A stretch of DNA of 64,000 bases from assembly GCF_900109365.1 (NCBI RefSeq), contig NZ_FNZR01000003.1, forward strand, positions 310,001 through 374,000, read 5' to 3'. The position numbers were made by a program, and so were the translations under genes. This document shows, one piece after another, positions 23,809 through 32,269 of this stretch. Each line of letters opens with the position of its first letter. Position 1 is the first letter of the stretch. The stretch comes from Parapedobacter koreensis. Its GTDB lineage: Bacteria > Bacteroidota > Bacteroidia > Sphingobacteriales > Sphingobacteriaceae. Below the pieces are notes generated by a model, which had not been told where the DNA came from, searched no databases, and saw only the letters and a list, made by a program, of their open reading frames with translations.

Positions 23809-24856
23809 TGTTGTTCGCCGTTTGAAAGCCCGACCTTGGGTGGCCACGTTTGCTGCTTCAATCCATCAGCACGCTGCGCGTTTAAGGGAGCGGCACATGA
23901 ATAGGATTCCCCATCCGTTTTGGGTGATTGTCCAAAAAGAAGTATCGGATCACGTACGTAGCTGGCGTTTCAATGTATTGTTGTTTCTAATTTTGTTGAC
24001 CTGTTTTGGTTCGCTTTATACGGCTATCACCACCTTGGTTGACGAAACAGCGAAAGCATCCGACGCTGATGACCCCTATTTTTTCCTGAAATTGTTTACC
24101 CTGTCTGATGGTTCATTGCCGCCATTCCATGTATTTGTCGGTTTTCTTGGCCCACTGCTTGGAATAGGTCTCGGCTTTGATGCCATTAACTCAGAACAAA
24201 ATTCGGGGACACTGAGCCGCATCATGGCTCAACCCATCCACCGTGATTACGTAATCAATGCCAAATTTACAGCGGCATTCCTCGTCGTCAGTATCCTGTT
24301 TTTTGCCTTGGGCTTTCTGGTGATGGGGTTTGGCATGGTCATCGTCGGAATACCACCTACAGCGGAGGAATTTTTGAGAATTGTGTTCTTTTTGCTGCTG
24401 AGTGTGTTGTATGTGGCATTCTGGCTCAATTTGTCCGTGTTTTTGTCCATTCGGTTCAGGCAAGCGGCTACCTCGGCGCTTACGGCCATAGCGATTTGGT
24501 TGTTTTTTACGGTGTTTTATCAGCTAATCGTACATTTTGTCGCCAGGGCAATGATGCCTGCTGATGCGGCATCTCCGCAGCAACTTATCGGTTACCAGCA
24601 ATTTATCCTCAATTTGATGCGTGTAGTGCCCAGCCAGCTATATACGGATGCTACGACAACGTTGCTGATGCCTTCCATACGAAGTTTAGGGCCGCTGACC
24701 ATGGAGCAGACTTATGGGGCGATACCCAGTCCGCTGCCTTTGGGACAGAGCTTGTTGATTGTTTGGCCACAGCTCACCGGACTGATTGCCGGCACGGTAG
24801 TTTGCTTTGTGCTGTCTTATAGCGCATTTATGCGGAAAGAAATTCGGTCGCGGTGA
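23792..24856 (+). CDS. ABC-2 type permease (NosY-like)
   Basis: 354 residues from ATG 23792, chosen because an unusually good purine-rich ribosome site (GAAGGAGGGG) lies just upstream; the earlier in-frame ATG 23753 would be deep inside the ATPase gene. A cytoplasmic N-terminus (about 65 residues, with RIPHPFWVIVQKEVSDHVRS) precedes six membrane segments. GFDAINSEQNSGTLSRIMAQ is the characteristic ABC-2 loop. With the ATPase and NEW3 protein it forms an exporter of unknown cargo. A strong terminator ends the operon. Confidence 0.88.
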   Translation: MEKLHDVVRRLKARPWVATFAASIHQHAARLRERHMNRIPHPFWVIVQKEVSDHVRSWRFNVLLFLILLTCFGSLYTAITTLVDETAKASDADDPYFFLKLFTLSDGSLPPFHVFVGFLGPLLGIGLGFDAINSEQNSGTLSRIMAQPIHRDYVINAKFTAAFLVVSILFFALGFLVMGFGMVIVGIPPTAEEFLRIVFFLLLSVLYVAFWLNLSVFLSIRFRQAATSALTAIAIWLFFTVFYQLIVHFVARAMMPADAASPQQLIGYQQFILNLMRVVPSQLYTDATTTLLMPSIRSLGPLTMEQTYGAIPSPLPLGQSLLIVWPQLTGLIAGTVVCFVLSYSAFMRKEIRSR

Positions 24857-24880
24857 GCCATCCTTCGTTCGATTTTCTTT

Positions 24881-24910
24881 AGCCCAAGGCCATGGCCTTG
24901 GGCTATTTTT
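24881..24910 (+). terminator. Terminator after the ABC operon
   Basis: A perfect 24-bp palindrome, AGCCCAAGGCCA and its complement (24881-24904), followed by ATTTTTT. It closes the NEW3/ABC operon before ubiX. Confidence 0.85.
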
Positions 24911-24934
24911 TATAGCTTTGGCAATTATTTTAGA

Positions 24935-25498
24935 ATGATGTCCAAAAAAATTATTGTCGCCGTCACAGGTGCCAGTGGCGCTATCTACGCGAAGGTATTG
25001 CTTGACAAGCTCCTGCTTCTCCAATCCCAACTGGAAGCTGTGGCCGTCGTGATGTCCGACAATGCGAAAGATGTATGGAAGTTTGAGCTGAAAAATGAAG
25101 ACTATGCGAAATATCCATTTTCATTTTACCAGAAAAACGACTTTTATGCACCGTTTGCATCGGGGTCGGCCAAATTTGATACGATGATCATCTGCCCGTG
25201 CTCAATGGGCACATTGGCCCGTATTGCCGGGGGCACTTCATCCGATTTGACTACGCGGGCGGCGGACGTGATACTGAAGGAGCGGCGAAAACTGATATTG
25301 CTGCCTCGCGAAACGCCATTAAGCTTGATTCACTTGCGCAACATGGTTGCCGTGACCGAAGCGGGAGGTATCATCTGCCCGGCAAGTCCTTCTTTTTATA
25401 GCTTGCCGGCAAATTTCGAGGAATTGGCCGCCACTGTGGTGGATAGGGCATTGGGGTTGGCAGGGCTGGAAGCCGATGGGTACGAGTGGGGGAGCTGA
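24935..25498 (+). CDS. ubiX: Flavin prenyltransferase UbiX
   Basis: 187 residues. UbiX joins dimethylallyl phosphate to FMN and supplies prenyl-FMN to UbiD-type decarboxylases. Family marks are the N-terminal VAVTGASGAIYAKVLLDKL, the CPCSMGTLARIAGGTSSDL loop (FMN and prenyl pocket), ADVILKERRKLILLPRETPL, and CPASPSFYSLP. A second ATG lies one codon in. A TAGCTTTG -7-like box (24913-24920) is just upstream. No ubiD-like partner is in the window. Confidence 0.93.
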   Translation: MMSKKIIVAVTGASGAIYAKVLLDKLLLLQSQLEAVAVVMSDNAKDVWKFELKNEDYAKYPFSFYQKNDFYAPFASGSAKFDTMIICPCSMGTLARIAGGTSSDLTTRAADVILKERRKLILLPRETPLSLIHLRNMVAVTEAGGIICPASPSFYSLPANFEELAATVVDRALGLAGLEADGYEWGS

Positions 25499-25530
25499 CC
25501 AGCCAAAACATGAATATTTCAAAATAAACG

Positions 25531-25560
25531 TTTGCCAATACGGTCAATTTTGTACTTTTG
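25531..25560 (+). promoter_or_regulatory. Promoter upstream of the dihydroorotase homologue
   Basis: TTTG (25531-25534), 18 bases, TACTTTTG (25553-25560). The predicted leader is about 80 nt. Likely drives 25647-27586 and perhaps 28185. Confidence 0.7.
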
Positions 25561-25646
25561 TTCTTTAATGAATGTGCACGTCGCCATAATTCCATTGAAA
25601 ATCACCTTTCTAGTCCTATTAACGCCTTTTTCTTCTTTTTACATAC

Positions 25647-26918
25647 ATGGATAATTTACTTGTCAGATCAGCCAAAGTAGCCTTCCCCAGCACCCCTTTC
25701 CACGGTAAAGAGGTGGATATTTTGGTGGAAAACGGGATAATCACCAAGATAGCGCCTCATGTTGAGGTAGATGATGACCGGATAACTGTTGTCGATGCGA
25801 AGGGGCAATATGTGGCTCCTGGTTTTTTCGATATGAACGTCAATTTCGGCGAACCGGGATTGGAGACCAAAGAAGATATTTTGTCAGGATGTGCGGCGGC
25901 GGTGGCCGGTGGTTTCACGGGGGTTGCTGTGCATCCGAATACGCAGCCGCCCGTGCATAGCCGATCAGAGGTGGCATTGATTGTCAACAGGGCGAAGGCT
26001 TTGCCCGTGGAGGTATTCCCGATAGGAGCCATCAGTAAAAAGCGGCAGGGGGAAGAGCTGGCTGAATTGTACGATATGAAACTGGCCGGGGCTGTAGCCT
26101 TCGGTGATGGCAATAAGCCGGTACAGCAAGCGGGGCTAATGAGCAGGGCGCTGCTTTATGCCAAGGGATTTGACGGGGTCATCCTGTCGCATCCAGAAGA
26201 CGCGTCGGTGGCTGCTGGAGCAAAGATGAACGAAGGCATTACCAGTACCTATCTCGGAATGAAAGGTAATCCGAATCTTGCCGAAGAACTGATGGTAGCC
26301 CGTGACCTGTATCTTGCTGAATATAATGAAGCGGCGATACACTTCACGACCATTAGCACCGCAGAAAGTGTTGATCTGATTCGTAGGGCAAAGGCAAAAG
26401 GTATCCGGGTAACCTGTGATGTGGCTGCCCACCATTTGGTGATGACGGATGATTTGGTTGTTGGTTTTGACAGCAACTACAAAGTGAATCCGCCATTGCG
26501 GACAGATGCCGATGTGATGGCATTGCGGCAAGGGCTTGAAGACGGCACCATTGATGCCATCGTATCGCAGCACACACCGCATGAAATCGAATTTAAACAG
26601 GTAGAATTTCAAGTGGCCGCGGATGGGATTATTGGTTTGCAAACGGTGTTGCCGCTCGCGTTGGGGGCAGGGTTGGCAGTAGATTTAATTGTCGATAAAT
26701 TGGCTATCGGTCCGCGTCGTGTATTGGGGTTGCCTATTCCCGAATTTCAAGAGCAGGTGGAAGCAAATTTCATCTTGTTCGATGCCGAAAAGCGTTGGCA
26801 GTTTGATCGGCATACCAACCGTTCCAAGTCAAACAACAGTCCATTGCTGGGAAAAGAATTAAAAGGGCAAGTAACAATGGTCGTCAATAAGCGTCAAATC
26901 ATAAACACACCAAACTAA
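25647..26918 (+). CDS. Dihydroorotase homologue with altered metal site
   Basis: 423 residues, overall clearly dihydroorotase (allantoinase-like class): APGFFDMNVNFGEPGLETKE, AAAVAGGFTGVAVHPNTQPP, STAESVDLIRRAKAKGIRVT, CDVAAHHLV. The metal-binding HxH after the first strand is Asn-x-Asn (NVN), and the catalytic region that normally reads TDHAPH is SQHTPH, so the conserved Asp is Gln. A zinc enzyme of normal mechanism is unlikely. It may be a structural partner of aspartate transcarbamoylase, as known for inactive dihydroorotases, or act differently. It is coupled by TAATG to the next gene. Confidence 0.85.
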   Translation: MDNLLVRSAKVAFPSTPFHGKEVDILVENGIITKIAPHVEVDDDRITVVDAKGQYVAPGFFDMNVNFGEPGLETKEDILSGCAAAVAGGFTGVAVHPNTQPPVHSRSEVALIVNRAKALPVEVFPIGAISKKRQGEELAELYDMKLAGAVAFGDGNKPVQQAGLMSRALLYAKGFDGVILSHPEDASVAAGAKMNEGITSTYLGMKGNPNLAEELMVARDLYLAEYNEAAIHFTTISTAESVDLIRRAKAKGIRVTCDVAAHHLVMTDDLVVGFDSNYKVNPPLRTDADVMALRQGLEDGTIDAIVSQHTPHEIEFKQVEFQVAADGIIGLQTVLPLALGAGLAVDLIVDKLAIGPRRVLGLPIPEFQEQVEANFILFDAEKRWQFDRHTNRSKSNNSPLLGKELKGQVTMVVNKRQIINTPN

Positions 26919-27586
26919 TGGACCACCACGTACACAAAGCCCTTGAGGCCAGCTTGCAATCGTACAGCGAAATAGCGGGAGTCGGTGCTGATGAACTGCT
27001 GGCCCGGCTTATTGAAGTATTCGAATTGGACGCTCCCTACCTGGAAAAAGTCACCCGGCTGGATGAAGCATTTGACGACAGCCCCCAGTTTGAGGAATTG
27101 CGGGAAATTGTGTTTGATTTGTTATTGATGAATTTCTTTGCTGCCGATATAGAAAAGCTGGAAGGCGACTACCTGGAATCGAAAGAATGGGAAGCCATCG
27201 AAGATCAAACGATTGATCGGGGTACCGAAGCACTGAATGTGCTGCTTTACTTGCGGGAATGCATGGATGAAGAGATCGAACCCCAATTGGAGGACTACCT
27301 CAAAGAGTTTTTGTTGGTAGACGAAGATGAATTTCAAGATGAGCATCGAATCTATGAGCCTGTAATTGCCAACCAACTGTTGGTGGATAGCTCTTATGAA
27401 GAAATCGCTAAAGCTGCTTCGACAATTTCCGATGATCAGGAGCTATCCGAATTGTTTTATCCGATCATGGGATTCTTTTATGAATTGCGTCCCACGGCCC
27501 AGGATTGGGCGGACTACATCGGATCAAGCACAAATCCCGCATTTGACAAGGCAGTATATACATTATTGGTAGCCTACAGTCGTTAA
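26918..27586 (+). CDS. Acidic hypothetical protein
   Basis: 222 residues, not recognised. It is strongly acidic and helical throughout (for example IEVFELDAPYLEKVTRLDEA, YLKEFLLVDEDEFQDEH), with no signal peptide, membrane segment or Cys/His motif. Its ATG shares a base with the stop of the dihydroorotase homologue, and a DUF4199 gene follows 17 bases on, so the three are probably one transcript. A protein-interaction role is possible but not shown. Confidence 0.75.
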   Translation: MDHHVHKALEASLQSYSEIAGVGADELLARLIEVFELDAPYLEKVTRLDEAFDDSPQFEELREIVFDLLLMNFFAADIEKLEGDYLESKEWEAIEDQTIDRGTEALNVLLYLRECMDEEIEPQLEDYLKEFLLVDEDEFQDEHRIYEPVIANQLLVDSSYEEIAKAASTISDDQELSELFYPIMGFFYELRPTAQDWADYIGSSTNPAFDKAVYTLLVAYSR

Positions 27587-27603
27587 CTCAAAAATACACA
27601 ACC

Positions 27604-28185
27604 ATGACAACAAATCTAAACGCAGTTGAAAAGACCAACGCAAAAAAAATCGCGGCAACCAATGCGCTGATATGGGCAGCAATCAACATCATTATCTTCC
27701 TGCTGGTATATTACGCTTCGCCAACGACATTAGCTAATCCCGCTTTCGGCTTTATTTCCATCGCGATAGGGATTGGACTGGCCGTTTATTTTACGCTGGA
27801 TCTTCGAAAAAAGGTCGGCGGTTATTGGTCTTTCCGGGAAGCGCTGGGCAATATATTCGTAATGTTCTTTATACAGGTGGTGGTTTATACGTTGTTTACG
27901 ACCGCATTTGCCAAATGGATAGAACCGGATTATGCCAATATGATGAGGGAAGCGTCATTGAATGCGACTACACGGGTGGCTGAGGCATTCAGCTCCGATC
28001 AAGAGGTCATTGATAAAATGATTGCTGATGCCGAGAAAAATATCGAAAAGCAAGTGAATCCCAGTTTTGTGGATCTGGTTCAAGGCCTGGCCATTGCTGC
28101 CATCATATACTTTATCGGTGCCCTGATTTTTGCGGCCATTTTCAAGCGGAATCCCCCGCTATTTGCTCCCGCTGAAGAAGAGTAA
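27604..28185 (+). CDS. DUF4199-like membrane protein
   Basis: 193 residues with four predicted membrane segments (about 20-40, 46-64, 80-100 and 157-178) and a long helical loop between the third and fourth. The pattern, including GYWSFREALGNIFVMFF, is that of DUF4199, a Bacteroidota family of unknown function often next to glycosyltransferase genes, as here. The C-terminus is short and acidic. Confidence 0.78.
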   Translation: MTTNLNAVEKTNAKKIAATNALIWAAINIIIFLLVYYASPTTLANPAFGFISIAIGIGLAVYFTLDLRKKVGGYWSFREALGNIFVMFFIQVVVYTLFTTAFAKWIEPDYANMMREASLNATTRVAEAFSSDQEVIDKMIADAEKNIEKQVNPSFVDLVQGLAIAAIIYFIGALIFAAIFKRNPPLFAPAEEE

Positions 28186-28207
28186 TCGATATGTCATGCG
28201 ATTTAGT

Positions 28208-28215
28208 TAAGTTTG
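28208..28215 (+). promoter_or_regulatory. Candidate -7 box of the GtrB-like gene
   Basis: TAAGTTTG, full -7 match without a clear -33 box. It places the start near 28220 and favours ATG 28238 over ATG 28226 as translation start. Confidence 0.4.
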
Positions 28216-28237
28216 CAACTGTCGCATGACTATAAAT

Positions 28238-29188
28238 ATGGATATTTCTGTTGTTATTCCTTTATATAATGAAGCCGAATCGTTGCCGGAATTGACGGCA
28301 TGGATCCAACGTGTGATGGATGACTACCGGTTTAGCTATGAAATCATTTTAATAGATGACGGCAGTACCGATGGTTCGTGGGGAGTCATTGAAGAACTAA
28401 AAAGCCTGAATGCGAAAATCACGGGCGTGAAATTTAGGCGCAACTACGGCAAATCGGCTGCGCTCAATGTGGGGTTTGCCGCAGCACAGGGCGATGTGGT
28501 GATTACCATGGATGCCGATTTGCAGGACAGCCCGGACGAAATTCCTGAATTATACAGGCGCGTTGTCCGGGAAGATTTCGATTTGGTATCGGGGTGGAAG
28601 AAACAGCGCCATGATCCGCCAAGTAAAACCATTCCCACCAAGCTTTTTAACTCGGTGACCCGTGGGATGTCAGGTATCCATAACCTCCACGATTTCAATT
28701 GTGGGTTGAAGGCTTACAAGAAAGACGTGGTAAAAAACATCGAAGTCTATGGAGAAATGCACCGCTATATTCCCGTAATCGCCAAATGGGCGGGCTTTAG
28801 GCGCATCGATGAGCAGGTGGTGCAGCATTATCCGCGAAAATACGGAGTGACCAAGTTTGGCCCCGGCCGGTTTATTAAGGGCTTCTTGGATTTATTGTCG
28901 ATATTTTTCGTCGGCAAATTCGGAAAGCGGCCCATGCATTTCTTCGGGACCATGGGGGTATTGAGTTTCGTTGCCGGCTTCATCATCGCGGTATGGCTTA
29001 TTGCCGAAAAACTTATTAGCATTGCCAATCAAAGCCCCTATCGGAATGTAACCGATCAACCGCTGTTTTTTCTGGCTTTGATAGCCATCATCATCGGTAC
29101 GCAGTTGTTCCTGACGGGTTTTATTGCTGAATTGGTTTCCCGCAACAGTGCCGATCGCAACAACTACCAGATTGAGAAAGTCATTTGA
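28238..29188 (+). CDS. Family 2 glycosyltransferase, polyprenyl-phosphate type (GtrB/DPM-like)
   Basis: 316 residues from ATG 28238 (ATG 28226 adds four). The GT-A domain has ISVVIPLYNEAESLPELTAW, LIDDGSTDGSWGVI, FRRNYGKSAALNVGF and MDADLQDSPDEIP (DxD-type site). The C-terminus has two membrane helices (about 232-258 and 276-300). Such enzymes transfer sugar from a nucleotide donor to undecaprenyl or dolichyl phosphate at the membrane. It follows the DUF4199 gene and precedes another GT2. Confidence 0.9.
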   Translation: MDISVVIPLYNEAESLPELTAWIQRVMDDYRFSYEIILIDDGSTDGSWGVIEELKSLNAKITGVKFRRNYGKSAALNVGFAAAQGDVVITMDADLQDSPDEIPELYRRVVREDFDLVSGWKKQRHDPPSKTIPTKLFNSVTRGMSGIHNLHDFNCGLKAYKKDVVKNIEVYGEMHRYIPVIAKWAGFRRIDEQVVQHYPRKYGVTKFGPGRFIKGFLDLLSIFFVGKFGKRPMHFFGTMGVLSFVAGFIIAVWLIAEKLISIANQSPYRNVTDQPLFFLALIAIIIGTQLFLTGFIAELVSRNSADRNNYQIEKVI

Positions 29189-29219
29189 ATTACACGGTTA
29201 GATTGGCCCTCCCTGCGTT

Positions 29220-30209
29220 ATGTTTTTTTCCATTATCATCCCACTTTATAACAGGCCCCAGGAGATCGATGAGTTGCTGGAGAGCCTCACGCACCAGCGC
29301 TATGCCAAGTTTGAGGTATTGGTGATTGAAGATGGTTCTTCACGCGATGCACGCGCTATTGTGGAAGGTTATCGCGATAGGCTGGATGTGCATTACTATT
29401 TCAAACCCAATGAAGGGCAGGGATTCACCCGTAATTTCGGATTTGCGCACGCCAAGGGGGACTATTTTGTGATTTTCGACTCGGACTGCCTCATTCCACC
29501 GGACTACCTCGCTAATGTGGTTGAATTTTTACGGAAGACACCGCTGGATGCGTATGGCGGCCCAGATGCGGCGCACGAATCGTTTACGCCCATCCAGAAG
29601 GCCATCAGCTATTCCATGACATCCCCGTTTACCACGGGGGGAATACGGGGGAACAAGAAACACTTGGGAACATTTCACCCGCGTAGTTTCAACATGGGAG
29701 TATCAAGGAAAGTCTGGGAGCAGGTAGGGGGGTTCAAGCTCACGCGATTGGGAGAAGATATCGAATACAGTATCCGTATCCAGGCTTCGGGTTTCAAAAC
29801 CGGACTGATTCCCGAAGCCGTGGTGTACCATAAGCGGCGGACGGATTTCAGGCAGTTCTACAAGCAGTTGCATTTTTTCGGCAGGGCTCGTATCAACATT
29901 TACAAACATTTTCCCCATGAATTAAAACTGGTGCACTTTTTTCCCGCCGCATTCGTGTGTTTTCTGCTGGTTTTGGTGGGGCTCAATGTGTGGGGTATGA
30001 TGGCGAGCACTGGCGGCGGATTGCTGACCGTTGTGGGCAACAGCCTGTTGGGTGTCTATACGTTGCTTCTTTTTTTCCATTCATGGATAAAAACGCGGGA
30101 TCTGCGGGTAGCCCTGCTCGGCGTAGTGGCGTCGTTTGTCCAACTGGTTGCTTACGGATTGGGTTTCATACAGGATTTTTACAAGCGGGTGATACGCATA
30201 CGAGGCTAA
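29220..30209 (+). CDS. Family 2 glycosyltransferase
   Basis: 329 residues. GT-A core: MFFSIIIPLYNRPQEIDELL, VLVIEDGSSRDARAIVEGY, GFTRNFGFAHAKGDYFVIFD with the DSDCLIPPDY metal site, and TRLGEDIEYSIR, where the Glu-Asp is the catalytic ED motif. The C-terminal hydrophobic segments (about 240-260, 265-285 and 298-320) anchor it in the inner membrane. It probably elongates a surface glycan together with the preceding enzyme; donor and acceptor are unknown. Confidence 0.88.
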   Translation: MFFSIIIPLYNRPQEIDELLESLTHQRYAKFEVLVIEDGSSRDARAIVEGYRDRLDVHYYFKPNEGQGFTRNFGFAHAKGDYFVIFDSDCLIPPDYLANVVEFLRKTPLDAYGGPDAAHESFTPIQKAISYSMTSPFTTGGIRGNKKHLGTFHPRSFNMGVSRKVWEQVGGFKLTRLGEDIEYSIRIQASGFKTGLIPEAVVYHKRRTDFRQFYKQLHFFGRARINIYKHFPHELKLVHFFPAAFVCFLLVLVGLNVWGMMASTGGGLLTVVGNSLLGVYTLLLFFHSWIKTRDLRVALLGVVASFVQLVAYGLGFIQDFYKRVIRIRG

Positions 30210-30243
30210 CGCACGGGCTTCCGCCCATTGTGGATAAAACACC

Positions 30244-30274
30244 TTTGCGATTTCATCGGATGAATCGTATTTTG
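30244..30274 (+). promoter_or_regulatory. Candidate promoter upstream of 30293
   Basis: TTTG (30244-30247), exactly 19 bases, GTATTTTG (30267-30274; seven of eight positions). It supports a TTG start at 30293 with a short leader. Confidence 0.5.
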
Positions 30275-30292
30275 GCAGGCCGATAAAAATAA

Positions 30293-30571
30293 TTGCCATT
30301 GCTGCCGAATACACAACATAGCCTGGATAAGTTGGAAGTTCTGTTGAAAGAACTTGGGTACAAGGTGCGGTACGAAAAGGGGAATTTTAAAACAGGGGCT
30401 TGTGTGCTGCAAAGCAGTAGGGTAGTGGTGGTCAACAAGTTTTCTAATTTGGAGATGAAAATCAATGCGCTGATGAGCATATTGCGCGATATGCCGACGG
30501 AGAGTGGAGCACTCGATGAGAAACAGAAGCAGTTTTTACGAAGTATCAAACAAACTAAACTAACGATTTGA
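30293..30571 (+). CDS. Conserved small hypothetical protein (TTG start)
   Basis: 92 residues. There is no ATG before residue 50, so TTG 30293 just behind the promoter is the best start. The segment ELGYKVRYEKGNFKTGACVL then SSRVVVVNKFSNLEMKIN resembles a small conserved Bacteroidota protein of unknown function that I know by pattern only. It is compact, alpha/beta, with no signal peptide. Its TGA overlaps the TTG of the next gene, so the two are coupled. Confidence 0.7.
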   Translation: MPLLPNTQHSLDKLEVLLKELGYKVRYEKGNFKTGACVLQSSRVVVVNKFSNLEMKINALMSILRDMPTESGALDEKQKQFLRSIKQTKLTI

Positions 30572-31332
30572 CCATACGATTTTTAGGAACAGGGACATCC
30601 CAAGGCATTCCGGTGATTGCATGTGATTGCGCGGTATGCACATCCTTAAATGCCAAAGATAAGCGGTTGCGGTCATCTGTGCTGATACAGGTGGACGACA
30701 AAAACATCATTATCGACACGGGCCCCGATTTCCGGTATCAGATGCTCCGTGAGCATGTCACCCACCTGGATGCCATCCTATTCACCCATTCGCATAAAGA
30801 CCATGTTGCCGGGTTGGATGATGTACGGGCCTTTAATCGGCAGCAGGGTGGGGCCATCGATATTTACGGCACATTGGATGTGCATGAAGCGTTGAAACGT
30901 GAGTTTTACTACGCATTCACGGCAAAGAAATACCCTGGCGTGCCGCAGTTGAAGCTGCACGAAATTACTTCGTCCCCCTTTTCGCTATTTGGGATGGAGA
31001 TTATCCCCATTGAGGTCATGCATTACATGATGCCCGTCCTGGGATTTCGTATGGGTGATTTTACATACATCACAGATGCAAAAACCGTGAACGATACCGA
31101 AGCCCAGAAGATCAGGGGGACCAAGGTGTTGGTGCTCAATGCGCTGCAACGGGATGCCCATATCTCACATTTCACCTTGGATGAGGCAATAGCTTTTGCC
31201 CGGCACATCGGGGCTGAACAGACCTATTTTACACACATCAGCCACAACCTGGGCTTGCATGACGATGTACAGGCGGAATTGCCCGAAGGGATTTCACTGG
31301 CTTATGACGGCTTGGTGTTGGCGGGGATCTGA
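30568..31332 (+). CDS. PhnP-like MBL-fold metallo-hydrolase (TTG start)
   Basis: 254 residues, starting with TTG that overlaps the previous TGA. MTIRFLGTGTSQGIPVIACD followed by CAVC is the Cys-bearing start typical of PhnP-type phosphodiesterases, where these cysteines bind a structural zinc. The catalytic motif is FTHSHKDHVAGLDD (HxHxDH); YITDAKTVND gives the Asp and TYFTHISHNLG the late His. PhnP opens cyclic ribose phosphates; family members also include cyclic-nucleotide and lipoate-related enzymes. Exact substrate uncertain. Confidence 0.87.
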   Translation: MTIRFLGTGTSQGIPVIACDCAVCTSLNAKDKRLRSSVLIQVDDKNIIIDTGPDFRYQMLREHVTHLDAILFTHSHKDHVAGLDDVRAFNRQQGGAIDIYGTLDVHEALKREFYYAFTAKKYPGVPQLKLHEITSSPFSLFGMEIIPIEVMHYMMPVLGFRMGDFTYITDAKTVNDTEAQKIRGTKVLVLNALQRDAHISHFTLDEAIAFARHIGAEQTYFTHISHNLGLHDDVQAELPEGISLAYDGLVLAGI

Positions 31333-31374
31333 AACTGAAGGTCTTCACAAACATTTTTAGCGTGCCCGTGTTGT

Positions 31375-31412
31375 ACTGTATAAATAATCGTTAATCATTA
31401 ACCTTATACAGT
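31375..31412. promoter_or_regulatory. Nested inverted repeats before a small membrane-protein gene
   Basis: ACTGTATAA (31375-31383) and TTATACAGT (31404-31412) are perfect inverted repeats; between them GTTAA-TCA-TTAAC (31390-31402) is a second palindrome. The outer arm ends one base before ATG 31414. It could be an operator or an RNA fold that covers the start codon. Confidence 0.55.
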
Positions 31413-31413
31413 T

Positions 31414-31566
31414 ATGGGAAATTTGCTTTATATCATTGCCGTGATTCTAGTTATCGTTTGGGCGATAAGTTTTTTTGGAGGGTACTACACCGGAGGGATT
31501 ATCCATGTATTGTTGGTGATCGCTATTATTGCGATTCTGTTGCGTGTTATCCGAAGCGCTGCTTAG
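31414..31566 (+). CDS. lmo0937-type small membrane protein
   Basis: 50 residues: MGNLLYIIAVILVIVWAISF, a glycine-rich GGYYTGGIIH turn, then a second hydrophobic helix and a basic end (RVIRSAA). This two-helix layout is the lmo0937/DUF5670 family, commonly stress-induced, function unknown. Its TAG overlaps the convergent ispD stop by three bases. The start is fixed by the only in-frame ATG. Confidence 0.8.
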   Translation: MGNLLYIIAVILVIVWAISFFGGYYTGGIIHVLLVIAIIAILLRVIRSAA

Positions 31567-32255
31567 TCCATCGTCCTTAAGAGTATCTCGGCAATAGCTA
31601 AATCTTCAGGGAAAGTGATTTTGATATTACGGGTATCGCCATCGATTAAAGAGATGGGATACCCTTTTTTTTCTACCACGGAGGAATCATCGGTATACAT
31701 CCCCTGTTCGGGCGCTTCATAGGCCTCGGATAGGATAGTGCCGCTGAATGTTTGGGGAGTTTGCATCAGGTAGACGGTTTCCCGACGGTGGGCGTTGTTT
31801 TTCAAGCCGTTGTTGCTCACAATCCGGACGGAGTTGGTACTCCGCACGGCCAGTGCCGCTGCGCCGGTACGGGATGCTTGCTCGTAAGTCGAATCAATTA
31901 AGCCCGGCGTGATCAATGGCCGTGCGGCATCATGGATGGCAATGAGGCTCTGTGACAAATCAACATCCCCGGCTTTTAGGGCTTCGAGGCCTTTTTTTAC
32001 GCTGCCGAAGCGGCTTTCTCCACCTGTTACAACGCTGTGCGGGATGTCAAATCGGTGCGTTTGGCAAAGCGCCGACCAGGTTTCACGCATGCCTGCATGC
32101 AGGACGACGATGATCTGGGGGGCGCTTTGGCTTTTATGGAAAGCCTGGATGGCATGCATCATGACCGGCATGCCATTCAATAACAAAAATTGTTTTGGCG
32201 TATGCACGTCCATACGACTTCCCGTCCCCCCAGCTACGATAATCACGTAGTTCAT
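31563..32255 (-). CDS. ispD: 2-C-methyl-D-erythritol 4-phosphate cytidylyltransferase
   Basis: 230 residues, normal size. IspD makes CDP-methylerythritol in the non-mevalonate isoprenoid pathway. Motifs: IIVAGGTGSRMDVHTPKQFL (nucleotide loop), VTGGESRFGSVKKGLEAL, AIHDAARPLITPG and the TDDSSVVEKKGYPISLIDGD segment. It lies 14 bases after queA on the same strand, so they are probably cotranscribed. Confidence 0.93.
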   Translation of the reverse strand: MNYVIIVAGGTGSRMDVHTPKQFLLLNGMPVMMHAIQAFHKSQSAPQIIVVLHAGMRETWSALCQTHRFDIPHSVVTGGESRFGSVKKGLEALKAGDVDLSQSLIAIHDAARPLITPGLIDSTYEQASRTGAAALAVRSTNSVRIVSNNGLKNNAHRRETVYLMQTPQTFSGTILSEAYEAPEQGMYTDDSSVVEKKGYPISLIDGDTRNIKITFPEDLAIAEILLRTMD

Positions 32256-32269
32256 TTCAAATACAGATC

